A stretch of DNA of 64,000 nt, taken from assembly GCA_963575745.1 (NCBI GenBank), contig CAUYUJ010020726.1:969969-1033968 (forward strand). The letters are read 5' to 3'. The stretch's first letter is position 1. Every line of letters begins with the position of its first letter. This DNA is from Prorocentrum cordatum (Eukaryota; Sar; Dinophyceae; Prorocentrales; Prorocentraceae). The position numbers and the translations under genes were made by a program. The notes beneath the pieces were generated by a model. That model was not told where the DNA came from and did not search any database. It saw nothing but the letters and a program-made list of their open reading frames with translations. Positions 35,165 through 45,993 of the stretch are shown piece after piece.

Positions 35165-35462
35165 GTCGTCGTATGTAAGATTCTAACATGCGACGCAGTT
35201 GTCGTATGTAAGATTCTAACATACGACAAAGTTGTCGTATGTAAGATTCTTACATACGACACCGTTGTCGTATGTAAGATTCTAACATACGACTGATGTG
35301 TTAATAGAATCCTTATGAAATATAAGAGCGAGATGTCGTATGTACGATTCTTACATACGACAACGTTGTCGCATGTAAGATTCTGACATACGACAGATTT
35401 GTCGCATGTAAGATTCTGACATACGACAGATTTGTCGTATGTGAGATTCTGACATACGACAC
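35165..35462. repeat. Array of eight 27-bp hairpins at ~33-bp spacing
   Basis: Each unit is GTCGTATGT, a 9-base loop AAGATTCTA (or CTT, CTG variants), then ACATACGAC. Units are separated by 6 bases (for example AAAGTT, ACCGTT, AGATTT). One ~55-bp gap (35293-35336) splits the array 4+4. Every unit is self-complementary with 9-bp arms, and substitutions in arms are few. No ORF of interest. Confidence 0.92.
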
Positions 35463-35639
35463 CAAGGGTTTGAGCTCATGTTTAGAGTAAACTTCGAGGG
35501 TCTCCATCTCGCTCGTGGTCGACGTTGTGCCTAGAATTGGCTCGTCTGCTTGGCTGCGCTGCCCGCGGCTGCGCTGGATCATGTTGATAAGAGATGTATG
35601 AGCGTGGCGTGAGCGAGAATAAGGGGAAGTGGGATGAGA

Positions 35640-36480
35640 GGAGGATGCGCGGGAGAAGGAGGACAAGGAGAAGGAGAGGGGGGAAGATTCTGAGGAGGAG
35701 GTGGGGGGTGAGGAGGAGGAGGAGGAGGGGAAGGCCCATCCTCCCCCTCATCCTCACCCTCCCCCTCCTACCTTTATCCTCCTCCGCCTCCTCCTCCGCC
35801 GCCGCCGCCTCCTCCTCCTCCTCCTTCTCCTCCGCCTCATCACCCTCCTCATCTTCCCCCACCTCCTCCTCCTCCTCTGCCTCCTCTTCCTTATCCTCAT
35901 TCTCCTCCTCATCATCCTCATTCTCCTCATTCTTACTCCGTCTCATTCTCGCCCTCTTCATTCTCAGCATGTCTCCTCCTCGTTCCCGCCGCCGCCGTCG
36001 AAGCCGTCGCCTGCGCCGTCATCTGCGCGCGCGGTGCAGGGGAGGGCGGCGGCCACCGTGACGACCACGATTGAACGACAACGAGGATGAGGAGGAGTAG
36101 GAGGAGGAGCATGAGGAGGAGCAGGACAAGGAGCACGCGGAGGAAGAGGGGGACGATGGGGAGGATGAGAAGGAGAAGGAGGAGGGGGAAGAAGATGAGG
36201 AGGAGTAATTGCCATGGCGGCTGCGATAGCGACGGCGACGGCGAAGAGTTGGTGGCGACGAGTTGGCTGCGACGAGTTCGACGGCGGCGGAGACGACGGC
36301 GGGGGCGTCTCATCCTGCTCCTCCCCCTGCTCACCCTCCCCCTTCTCCTCATCCTCGTCCTCCTTCTCCTCCTCCCTATCCCTCCTCACCATTCTCACCC
36401 CCATCATCCTCCTTCTCCGTCTCATTCACCTCCACCGCCTAACCCTCCTCATCCTATTCTTATTTCTCCTCGTCCTCATT
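35640..36480. repeat. GAG/CTC low-complexity region
   Basis: Alternating purine-rich and pyrimidine-rich triplet tracts on one strand. Numerous Arg/Glu/Ser/Leu-rich ORFs are artefacts. Confidence 0.9.
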
Positions 36481-36617
36481 CGTATTCGTGTCATCGGTCT
36501 CTCCGCAGGGTGCTTTATCGCGCGAAAAGCTGCAACGAGAACCTGAAGGCCCGCATACATGCGTTTGCACGCACAACCCCAACGAGCCCCCATCTAAGTA
36601 CGCCCCGACACCCACAC

Positions 36618-37385
36618 TCAGGCGGCGTATTCACCGATACCCAAGGCTTTGCGCCCCCGCGCACGATCGGCGGCACCTGCCTCCACAAGGCGATTATTCG
36701 CCCGATCAACCGCACCCTTACACATCTTGGCGTTGTCCAAGAGCAACGTGAACGAATCCGCGGCCTGCTCCGCCTTCTTCACGAGCTTCTCCATCTTCTT
36801 GTATGCAGCGTCTGCCTTTCGAGTGGGCATGGACGGGGTGCAGACGTGGCGTTGACACGCCGTTGCTAAGTGCGACCGTTCGCCCAGCCGCTTGAGACCA
36901 TGCGACCACAGTCGCAACGCCAAGCCATTACACAACCAATTTCACACCCTGACATCATGATAGTACATATCTGCGTGTCAACGCAACCGAACGCGCATGC
37001 ATACGACTGCATTGGGCGCTGCCTCAACGCCCCCCCCCCCCCCCCCTAGTGTCACAAGTGCGCCCTTCGACGCGAACTACTCGCAGCCGATTGCAATGCG
37101 TTTCAACACAACCGAACATGCATACAACTGCATCGGGTGATGCCCAACCGTTTATGCTCTAATCAGCAAGTATATTTCGACGTGAATGGATTGCAACCAC
37201 TTGCAACATGTCATGCATGAGATACTGGCTGTCTTGCGGTCCGCCGTTTTGGACATCTTCTGGCAATGCTGCTTGTGCCTGATCAGGGTATCCAACCGTT
37301 CATTGAAGTGCTCCGTGTCCTCCTTGCGGTGCTTGGCACGCAGCGCCTTCAAGTCGGCTGACATGGCAGGCATTGTCGCGTACAC
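36618..37385 (-). CDS. Small charged coiled-coil protein, two exons with GC-AG intron
   Basis: Exon 1 (37385-37230, or from the inner Met at 37364) reads MSADLKALRAKHRKEDTEHF to SKTADRKT. The proposed intron, 37229-36816, starts GCCAGT and ends CGAAAG. Exon 2 (36815-36618) reads ADAAYKKMEKLVKKAEQAAD, DSFTLLLDNAKMCKGAVDRA and ends ALGIGEYAA. The joined protein is about 110-117 residues, helical and rich in Lys, Ala and Glu. Similar short sequences, GACAGCC and GGCAGAC, lie at the two borders. Function unknown. It is divergent to the small gene at 37812. Confidence 0.5.
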
Positions 37386-37527
37386 ACGCGCGCGCGCCGC
37401 AGCTTACAAGCTGCGTTCTCTCAGCCCTCAACCAACTCGGCTGCGTGAAAACGCATGTAGTCTGCGACGCGGTCGCATGGCATGAGTGCCAACCATGTGA
37501 CCACACATCACTGCCCTACTCATACCC

Positions 37528-37536
37528 CCCCCCCCC

Positions 37537-37575
<39 letters not shown>
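37528..37575. repeat. Poly-C followed by (CA)n
   Basis: Homopolymer C then a CA dinucleotide run. A separate poly-C run lies at 37029-37046. Confidence 0.95.
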
Positions 37576-37577
<2 letters not shown>

Positions 37578-37811
37578 CATCGACGCCGTGATCGGGCACT
37601 CCCGTTGCATGTCCACCCCCAGCCGCCTCCTCATCTCGACCCCTCTCCTGTTCACACCTCTCGCGCCCCCCCCCCCAGCTTACTACATGTCGCCAACGAT
37701 GGCGGGGCTGAACGTTTGGCAAACCGTCAGCAGCATTTGTGGTTCATTCGCCCACCTTTGCGAACCAGTTCACGCGTGGCTTACGCGCCCCCATTTGTGG
37801 TTCACGTGTCC

Positions 37812-38251
37812 ATGGGAAAATCAGCGAAGACGATCGCGATGGTAGCGCAGGTGCGCTTTGAGCTGCAGGATGAAAAGCAGGAACGCCAGCGGTCAGTGAA
37901 GACTGCCAAGGCGGCATTGAAGCATGCCAAAGCAGCGAAGACGCAGGCTGAGAAGAAGGCAGGCGGTTGTTAACTGACAACAACACAAGGGCCCCTCGAG
38001 GCCAGGGGGGAGGGGATGGGCTCTCAAGCCCACCCCCTTAGTCAATGGCCCCATCGGTGTCGCCAGTCCCACCCGCCTCCGTGCGATCGCCCTCCTCCCC
38101 CCCCCCCCCCCGATAGGCAGAGAAGAGGTTCAATGCGTTTTTGAAGAGCAAGGGCGCGTGGATGAACGCGCTGCTCGACGCAGATGATGCGAGCGCGGCC
38201 CACGTTCGGGCCGAGACTGAGCTGGCGCGCGCCGAGCGCGATGCCCGCTAG
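37812..38251 (+). CDS. Small Lys/Ala-rich protein (93 aa), two exons with GC-AG intron
   Basis: Exon 1 (37812-37958) reads MGKSAKTIAMVAQVRFELQD to AKTQAEKK. The intron, 37959-38116, starts GCAGGCGG and ends CCGATAG. Exon 2 (38117-38251) reads AEKRFNAFLKSKGAWMNALL to ARAERDAR and TAG. Phase 0 on both sides, and the join AEKK-AEKR is smooth. The hexamer AGGCAG occurs at both borders, so the exact cut could slide. The frame is open further upstream of the ATG. Probably a helical nucleic-acid-binding or structural protein, but no family is recognised. Confidence 0.5.
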
Positions 38252-39170
38252 GGGCGTGGGGGCGACGGACGACGGGTGGAGGGGTCAGAGAAAAAACCTG
38301 CATGCATCAATGCAAGATGAGTCTGGGATGATAATGTCGGCATGATAGCGCAGGTGCCTCGTCCCCCTCCTCATCTTCCCCCTTCTCCTCCTCCTCCTTC
38401 CTCCTCCGCCTCCTCCTCCCCCCCTCCCTCCCAATCCTCATCCTCATCCCCATCCTCGTCCTCCCCATCACATCATTCCCTCTTCGTCCCTCCTCGTCGT
38501 TGTCCTCCTGTTGCTGCTGGTGCTGATGCTCTTGCCCATCCTACTACGCTACTAAGCCGTGCCCCCCCCCCCCCATCGCTCCCTCACAACTGCTTCGCAC
38601 TCTGAATGGCATTGGTGCTATGCGTTTCCGCTTTTCGCGTCATAGGATCATCCGACGCCTCGCGATATCTGTAGGATGACGCAGCACCAAAACCCCAATA
38701 GGAACCACATATAGAGCCCCAAGGCCGCAACGGGGAGGAGGAGGGGGATGAGGAGGGGAAGATGAGGAGGATAAGGCGGAAGAGGAGGAGGATACGGAGG
38801 ATCGCGACTTTGGGATGCTCCCGACTGGTGAGGTTAAATCCAGAACGCCAGTTCTGTGAGTGATGTCTTGGACCGTCCCCTCGGCATCAGCGCGCGCGCA
38901 CTTAACGAAAATGATGATGAGACATATGATGATAACAACTGCAGGTGGTCTGCGCTCTTCGTTCGAGTCGGATGGGCTGGCGGGGATACGCGACGCGGCA
39001 ACACTTACATCGCCATATACGCGTCGGTTCTATGTATGCCAAGATGCATGCAACCCGTTGCAGGTGGTAGACTCGCACTGCCATCCGAAACCAATCTTCG
39101 ATGCGTGGGGCATTGCAAGTTGGCATCAGTTGGTGTCGGGTTCCCGTTTCGAATATAGATCACACAGGCC
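38252..39170. other. Non-coding, pyrimidine-rich segment
   Basis: CCT/CTC-rich at 38345-38480 and a purine-rich mirror at 38735-38800. No supported gene. The ORF 38856-39158 has no recognisable content. Confidence 0.4.
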
Positions 39171-39177
39171 CGCGTCG

Positions 39178-39194
39178 CATAGCCATTTGGGCTC
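39178..39194 (+). other. Spliced-leader relic upstream of ORF 39291
   Basis: TAGCCATTTGGGCTC (39180-39194) matches 14 of 15 bases of the core of the dinoflagellate spliced leader, TAGCCATTTTGGCTC. Genomic SL remnants just upstream of an ORF are the known hallmark of genes reinserted from trans-spliced mRNA. Confidence 0.7.
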
Positions 39195-39195
39195 G

Positions 39196-39310
39196 ATCGC
39201 GATCGATCGCGATCTATCGCGAGGCGCGATCTTTCGCGAGGCGCGACCTATCGCGAGGCGCGAGGCGCGAAGGTTCGGAACTGTCGTCATATGACGACGG
39301 TTCCGAACCT
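39196..39310. repeat. TATCGCGAGGCGCGA repeats and 40-bp palindrome over the start codon
   Basis: 39196-39270 holds several TCGCGA/GGCGCGA units. Next, 39271-39310 is a palindrome with a single mismatch pair, with half-site AGGTTCGGAACTGTCGTCAT. Its centre, CATATG, contains the ATG at 39291. Confidence 0.85.
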
Positions 39311-40818
39311 CCGCGCGGAACTGCAGCACATGTCAGAGTGGGTATCGACACAAATCGCATGCGGCCTGTGCCCATCAGCCGTGGCCCAGCACCAGTACGA
39401 CAGCCTCCTCATGAAGATCAACAACCTGTCACAGATCAGTACTGACGAGGCGACAGCCTTGGTGAAAACAATCAGGGAGCACTCGCTGAACACTTGGACT
39501 CAAGAGAACATCGCACGCTTGTGCCAGAGCGTCGGGACCAAGACAGGCATGTTGTCAATGCCAGGCGGATCCAAGCAATGGCAAGATATTAGCATTGCAT
39601 CGAGGGTCTTCACGGCGAGCGAGATCAAATCGCTGAAGAGCGGCGACCTGAGTGAGAAGGCGTGCATACGCCTGGTCGCCGCTCGGTGCAAGCTGATCGG
39701 CGCCCACACGCTCTCCGAGAGCTCCAAGGGCAAGATGGCCGCGCTCGTGGCGTGGGGCAGCGCAAGGGGCATGGGGGCGATTGGCTCAGGCTCCTCGGAG
39801 AGGTGAAGGGTGCCATCTCCAAGGCCATCACGTGCAAGGGTTGGTCCACGCTTGGGTACGCCACGGTGTGGAACTTCGACCGCATCGAGGACATGTCGGC
39901 TGAGCCGTGGTGGAAATCAGCTTACAAGGACGATGGGCCCGCCTTGGAGGAGATCCAGACGGACGCGCCAGACTACGTGAGGAAGTCGAGCAGGCGTTGC
40001 GCGGCGAAGACCTCGCCTGCAGCTGCAGCGCCCCCAATGACAGCCCCAGACCCTACGGCTGGCGGGCAGTTGCAAGTCATGCAGGCCCTGTTCGGTGCAC
40101 CGCTGTGCGCGGCGCTCTTCGCCAACTCGGCGGCCGCGGCTCTCAGGCCGCCCGAGCCGCCTGCGCGGCCGCGCGTGGAGCTGGAGCCCCCGAAGCCAAA
40201 GCTCCCGCCGCGCGAGGAGCCGCAGCAGGAGCCGAAGCTTCCGCCGCGCGAGGAGCCGCGCGATGAGCCGATGATGAGCCCGAGCCAGACCTGACCGACG
40301 AGGAGGAGAAGCTCAGGGCGCTCCTCGCCAAGAAGGCCAAGACCGCCAAGGCGAGGAAGCGCCCCTCCGCGGCTGGCGAAGGCGTCGGTGACGCCGAGGG
40401 CGGGGCAGGCGTCGAAGACGCCGAGGGGGCTGTGCCAATGAAGAAGGCGCGGCCCCCTGCCATGCGGCGACCCGCGGCTGCCGTGCCAAAGCCCGCCGTG
40501 CTGCCCAAGCCGCCGACGTGCGAGTGCAACGCGCCGTACAGGTGCGGCTACGTGATCTACAAGCCTTCACAGAAGGTGTTCAGGGCCGTTGTGGGGAGGG
40601 CAGATCGCCGCGTCCGCTTCGACCGCAATGCGACGATGAATCGCATTGAGGCTTGGAGCGCGGCGCTGGCGTGGATCGACGCCAAGTGTCAGGTGCTCGA
40701 CGCGGGGAGGGGGAGGACCAGGGGGTTGTTGAGGACCGGCAGGGCTGGGAGCTCGCATCGCAGCTGCAGCGCGGCGGTGGGCGGCGCCACATCGACGAAC
40801 TCCATCGTGCTTGTATGA
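39291..40818 (+). pseudogene. SL-tagged retrogene-like ORF with Lys/Arg-Pro-Ala tail
   Basis: ATG 39291 reads MTTVPNLRAELQHMSEWVST to KGKMAALVAWGSARGM. One more G in the GGGGG run at about 39775 would continue as GDWLRLLGEVKGAISKAI and WNFDRIEDMSAEPWWK. A second one-base loss near 40270 separates the Pro/Glu-rich segment (PPREEPQQEPKLPPREEP) from DEEEKLRALLAKKAKTAKAR. The last part, MRRPAAAVPKPAVLPKPP, then GYVIYKPSQKVFRAVVGRAD and WSAALAWIDA, resembles the C-terminal motif (KRPAA followed by a short aromatic domain) of multicopy dinoflagellate proteins known to me from memory. Intronless, SL relic 97 bp upstream, two indels: most likely a processed retrocopy. Function unknown. Confidence 0.6.
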
Positions 40819-41110
40819 CGTTGCACCATGATGTCTAAAACACAAGTCTGTTGCGATCTTTTCATCGCAAGTCGCATGCATCAATATGCAACACTCCTTT
40901 CTCTCGCGAGCTACCGTCGCACTTCGTATGCATCACTATGCACCTACATGTCCTTCTGATGCGACGTCGTATCATGCCATATGCATCGTTATGCAACGTG
41001 CACTTCTGTTGTGATCTATCGCCTCGCTGCATTCAGATGCATCATGCAGCGTGCCCCTACCATAACGCGACGCATGCATCCTATGATGCGCATTGGCATC
41101 GCTATCGAGT

Positions 41111-41130
41111 CTGTAGCCATTTGGGCTGAA
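41111..41130 (+). other. Spliced-leader relic upstream of ORF 41134
   Basis: CTGTAGCCATTTGGGCTGAA matches 17 of 20 bases of the dinoflagellate SL segment CCGTAGCCATTTTGGCTCAA and ends 3 bases before the ATG at 41134. It shares the T-to-G change in the T run with the relic at 39178. Confidence 0.75.
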
Positions 41131-41133
41131 ACC

Positions 41134-43214
41134 ATGGCCGCGTCCGCCGCCAGGAAACGCAAGGCGGATGAGGCGCTGGTGGAGCTCCACAGGGGCTCAT
41201 ACCTGTCACAGCGTGCTCTGTCGGGTGTCCTAAAATATGTGCGAGACCATGGGTTGCCCGACAATATTTCACGGAGCTCACAATACAGGGCAAACGAAAA
41301 CATCATTGCCAAAGAGTCGAACGCATATGGGAACGTCTTGCGTTGCATAGACACGCCTTTAGTCAGTGGTAGAACTTTCGAGAACTGGGTGTGCTGTCCT
41401 GGGCCATTTTTGTATTCCTGCTGCAAGGCTAGCGCTCCAGTCAGGGAGATGTTTCGCCGCTCACTTCAGGAGCACCCATGCAGCTTGGCGTCGCCGTGGC
41501 ACATCATTTTATATTTCGATGGTATTTCACCGCGAGACCCCCTGGCGAAGGGGAAAGATTATCGGGGGGTTGATGCTGTTTACTGGTCGTTCGCTGAGTT
41601 CGACGAGTCCTTGGGTAACGAAGATGCGTGGTTCACGCTTAGCACTGCGCGGTGCGCAAAAATAAAAAGCATCCCAGGTGGCATCGGGCAGTGCATCAAG
41701 ATGACCCTCAAAGAAGTTTTTTTAATTCTGCTGGTGGTTTCAATTTTGAGACGAGCGGCGTACATTAGACGTGTCAGAGAACGGCGACGCAACGTCGCAC
41801 GCGACGATCGTCGCGAAGCTGTCGTGCGTCATAGGGGACGAAGAGGCATTGCGGGAACTACACATGAACAAAGGGCACGCTGGTTCCAAACCCTGTGCGT
41901 TATGTCGCAACGTCTTGAATAGAAAGTTTGATTATTTGACATATGATGTATCTGGTTTCTTTGTGACAGACGCGCGCTTGGATGCGTCAAAGATACGCAG
42001 AAACGATGACGCGACAATCATCGCGATCCTGGAACGACTTCGGCCCGATTGGGATAAATATCAGCGGGGGGAGTTTTCAGAGGGGCAGTACACGACCATC
42101 ACACAGCACAAAGGATGGAACTTCCACCCCGAACACATAGCGCTGGACCCAGGTTTGCGATATCTCCCTGCGTCATTCATTTGCTTTGACTGGATGCATA
42201 TTTATTTTGTGTCTGGTATATTCGACAGAGAAAGTAAAAGCACTTTTAGGGCATGCGCAGTTCAAGTGTTTGTGTGATGCAATGGAGTTGCATGAGTATT
42301 TCATGAAGTGGACGTGGCCGAGTAAACACCACTCAGCCGCAACTGTATGGGAGACTGGTGAGCTCCAAGCAAGTGCCTCAGAAGAGATCTCTGCGTTGCC
42401 TGTTTTGTGCAGGTATATTCGGCAAGTAATTGCCATGCATCCTTCATCGGATCAAGTGGCCCCCCAGATCGCAAGTATGCTGGCATTGCAAGATGCCGTT
42501 GACATAATCATCACGGCGGCGCGGCGGCTTCCAGTCACGACCGCGCAGATAGAGTCAGCGATAGTGAAACATCTTCGGTGCCATCAGGACGCATATGGTG
42601 AAAGCTATTGGGTGTATAAGCACCATATGGCAACACATTTGCCAGAAATGTTTGAAAAACATGGGTCGCTCAGTTGCTTTGTCCAGGAACGCAAGCACAA
42701 AAACGTAAAACGTTTCGCCAAAGACCACATGTGCAAGAAGGGGCCAGAGAAGGCTCTCATGGTCCAACTCACTGCGCAGCACGCGCACGATTTAAAGACC
42801 ATGCGTGTTTCACCTGGCTTAGTCGACCCAACGAAAGCAACACAGAAGCTGCTGAATGCGTTGAAACGCATGTGCCCTGGGACGCAGACAGCCGTCTCCA
42901 GCATCGAAGCCATGACAGATTTCGGCCGCATCAAGCGCGGTGATATCGTACTTCTGGGGTCGGGCGGGATGCATGCAGCAATGCAAGTGTGGTTTCACGT
43001 GAAATGCGACGATGGCGAGTCGCAGGTGCTTGTCCAGCAGCTTGCAACTAAGCATGTGAACGCCGCTGAAGGTTTTTCCAGACACATCTTTTTAGATGAT
43101 ACAGACCCTGTTCTGATGCCTCTGACCTCGCTGAAAGCTCCTGTGATTTACAGGAAAATAGAGAACGACATCACGTGCATTTGGCCAGTAGAATACAAAT
43201 CGCGATGTTGCTAA
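41134..43214 (+). pseudogene. SL-tagged transposase-like ORF (possible DDE, Plavaka/KDZ-like)
   Basis: ATG 41134 reads MAASAARKRKADEALVELHR. Conserved-looking blocks follow in order: PWHIILYFDGISPRDPLAKG with an Asp, AVYWSFAEF and DAWFTLSTAR, CALCRNVLN (CxxC), RYLPASFICFDWMHIYFVSG with Asp and His, SCFVQERKHKNVKRFAKD, and a C-terminal FGRIKRGDIVLLGSGGMH domain. Single-base losses near 41720 (T run) and 41768 and one extra A near 42232 split it into four frames. I know this architecture as an abundant dinoflagellate family. The order Asp, CxxC, D-x-MH recalls Plavaka/KDZ transposases, which is inference. Intronless with an SL relic, so a retrocopy that has started to decay. Confidence 0.6.
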
Positions 43215-43454
43215 CATGATGCGCTGCGGACCGTCGCGTTTGCCCCAGGACGATAAAAAAATCTGAAGGCCCCTGAGCAGATCCAAATCGACGAAGCGCC
43301 CAATCATGATGCCCCAATTTCCAACTACATGAGATGCAAAAACATAACATAAACATTAAAAAAACAGCTTCAAACTGGCCAAACCTAACTAGTTATAACT
43401 CCGTTAATAACAATTAGAAGTTCCGCTAACTGTTACTAACTACGCAGGGCCTTC

Positions 43455-43800
43455 AGGCGGCTGCCAATTTGACCAACTGACCAGCTGATCTTACACTGGC
43501 TGACGGGCAAACCGGCTGACCTGTTGACTGGCTGCATGACTGGTTGACAGGCTGACCGGCTGCCCAACTGAACGACTGATCGGCTGACAAACTGACCGCG
43601 GACCGGTTGACCGGCTGACCGGCTGACCAGCTGACCGGCTGACCTGCGAACCAATACTGGCTAACGGCTCACAAGCTGACTGGATGACCGGCTAGGTGAC
43701 CGGTCGACCAGCTGACCGGCCGACCGGCAGACTGGCTAACCAACTTACCAATCGACTGTCTAACCAGCTGACCAGTTGACCAACTTACCAACTGATTCTC
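43455..43800. repeat. GACCGGCT octamer satellite
   Basis: Units CTGACCGG, CTGACCAG and TTGACCGG with variants. The same octamer array resumes at 44885-45060. The open frames of Gln-Pro-Val-Ser repeats are artefacts. Confidence 0.9.
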
Positions 43801-44890
43801 ATCTTCCTGATCCTGATCTTCCTGATCATTCTCGTCCTGATTCTAATAGTCCTCATAATCAGATTAACCATCTTGTTCCTTATCCCACTCAATATGCCTC
43901 TTCATCCTGATCCTGATCCCACTCCTCCTGATTACCTTCCTACTCCTTACCTGAACATCCTCATCCTTATGCTCCTCACCCTGATCTTCTTCCTGATCAC
44001 CCCCGTCGAGATTCTCATCCTCCTCTCCCTGATGTTGATCCTGGTAGTGGTTCCCCTCCTGATCCACCCTCCCGAGGCTCCTCATCCCGATCCTCCTTGT
44101 CCTGATCCTCATTATCCTCATCCTCAGCTTCCTGCTCCTCATCGTCTGGATCCTCATCCTCCTGAATGTACTCCTCCACATATTCCTCCTCTTCTTCCTC
44201 CTCCTTCTCCTCCTCACGGTCGACGTCGTGCCGACGTCGTGGTCCTCATTCTTCTTCTCGTCCTGAAAGCCTTCCTCCTCCTCCCCCTCTTCCTCCTCCA
44301 CCGCCTCCTCCCACTCTTCCTCACCCATCATATTCTCCTAACCTCCCTATACGGATCCTCCTCCTGCTAGACTGGTGAGCCGGTGGACCGGTGGACGAGA
44401 ATACTGATCAGCATCACCATCATCGTGATCATCATCATCATCACAAACATAATCCTCATCATTCTTAGCATCATCATGATCACAATAATCATCATCAGCA
44501 TCACCATCACCATTGTAATCATCATATTCAACATCATCAACATCATCAACATCATCATTATCATCATCATCATCCTGATCCTCCTCCTGATGATCATCAC
44601 CACCACCATCATCATGCCCACTACCTTCAGCAACGCCACCACCATCATCATCCGCATCAGCCTCAGCCTCATCATCATTATTCTTATCATTATTATTATC
44701 ATCGTCACAATCCTCGTTCTCATCACCATCACCATCGTCATCGCCATCACCATCACTATCATCAACATCGTCATCAATCGCATCAACATCACCATCATCA
44801 TCAACATCAACCTCATCATCATTATTGATTTGATTATTATCATTATCGCTATCATCATAATCGTCATCATCGTCATCATTAGCATCACCA
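43800..44890. repeat. TCCTGAT and (ATC)n arrays between the two octamer blocks
   Basis: CCTGATCCTCATC-type repeats to about 44340, then ATC/CAT triplets from 44400 to 44890. It looks like an insertion or expansion within the octamer satellite. Confidence 0.9.
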
Positions 44891-45489
44891 TGAAACCGGG
44901 TGACCGGCTGACCGGCTGACGGGCTGACTGGCTGACGGGATGACCGGCTGACCTACTGACCGGCTGACCGGTTGACCAACTGACGGGTTCACTGGCTGAC
45001 CGGTTGACCGGCTGACCAGCTGACCGGCTGACTGGCTGACAGGCTGACCGGGCGACCGTCGCAAATATTCCATCATTCTATATGAGGAAGGAAAGAAAGG
45101 GGAAGAGACAGAGAAGAAGCGGAAGAAATAGTAGCAGGAGCGGGAGGAGAACTTTGAAAGAGAGAGCGAGAGGCATCGATGGAACAGGGACATCATTGAG
45201 GACGAGGACGAGGAGGGGGACGAGGACGAGGAGGCGACAGATGTGGAACAGGACGAAGAGGGTCACATGATGATGGAGAGCTTCGTTGTGACTCTCTGCG
45301 TAATCGCTTGGCCAGTCGGAGAGTGTGGGCCTTTGGGCCTGATGACTGCGCAGCAGGATCTTGGTAGGAGAATGAAGAGCAACACGAGGTGGGGGAAGAC
45401 AACTTGACAAACCTCGAACCTCATACCTCGAACCTCCTCCATTCCATTCCTTTCCTTGTTTAACTCCTCCCTGTTGCAAACAGAGACGT

Positions 45490-45840
45490 GTCGGTAGGGC
45501 GGGTCAGGCGTTTCATGTGAGACTTCCTCACCATGTATGATCTTGAAGCATGAAATTTGCAACAGCGTCACGGATGGAGGGCGGATCGTTATCAAAATGT
45601 GGCTATCGCCTCTGCGCCGCGCATATTCGCATTCGCATTCAAAGTTCGCAGCGGCTTCACGGATGGAAGGCAGGTCGCTTTCAAAATGAAGCTCTCGCTC
45701 CGCACGCATTTGTCTTAAAGGTGTGCAGAACTTCGCGGATGGAGGGCGGGCCGTTTTATGAATTAAACGATCGCCTAAAACACATTATGAGAAGGACCTG
45801 TGAAGAGGGAACTTGGAGGGATGGTGTACTGCAACATTTT
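45490..45840. repeat. Composite repeat copy 1 (TTCCTCACC ... GATGGAGGGCGG units + CCT tail)
   Basis: Starts GGGCGGGTCAGGCGTTTCAT and GAGACTTCCTCACC, followed by about three ~78-bp units with CACGGATGGAGGGCGG, CAAAATGTGGCT and CGCGCATATTCG. It ends GAGGGAACTTGGAGG...GTTGGGTTTGAACTTATCC at a CCT tract. Copy 2 at 48130-48760 has the same order and the same CCT junction. Confidence 0.8.
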
Positions 45841-45867
45841 TGATGAGTGTTGGGTTTGAACTTATCC

Positions 45868-45928
45868 TCCTCCTCCTCCTCCTCCTCCTCCTCCTCCTCC
45901 TCCTCCTCCTCCTCCTCCTCCTCCTCCT

Positions 45929-45993
<65 letters not shown>

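Noticed and set aside
35165-35462. CRISPR-like array
   Set aside because: Spacers are only 6 bases, the repeats are full hairpins, and the context is eukaryotic with no cas-like genes.
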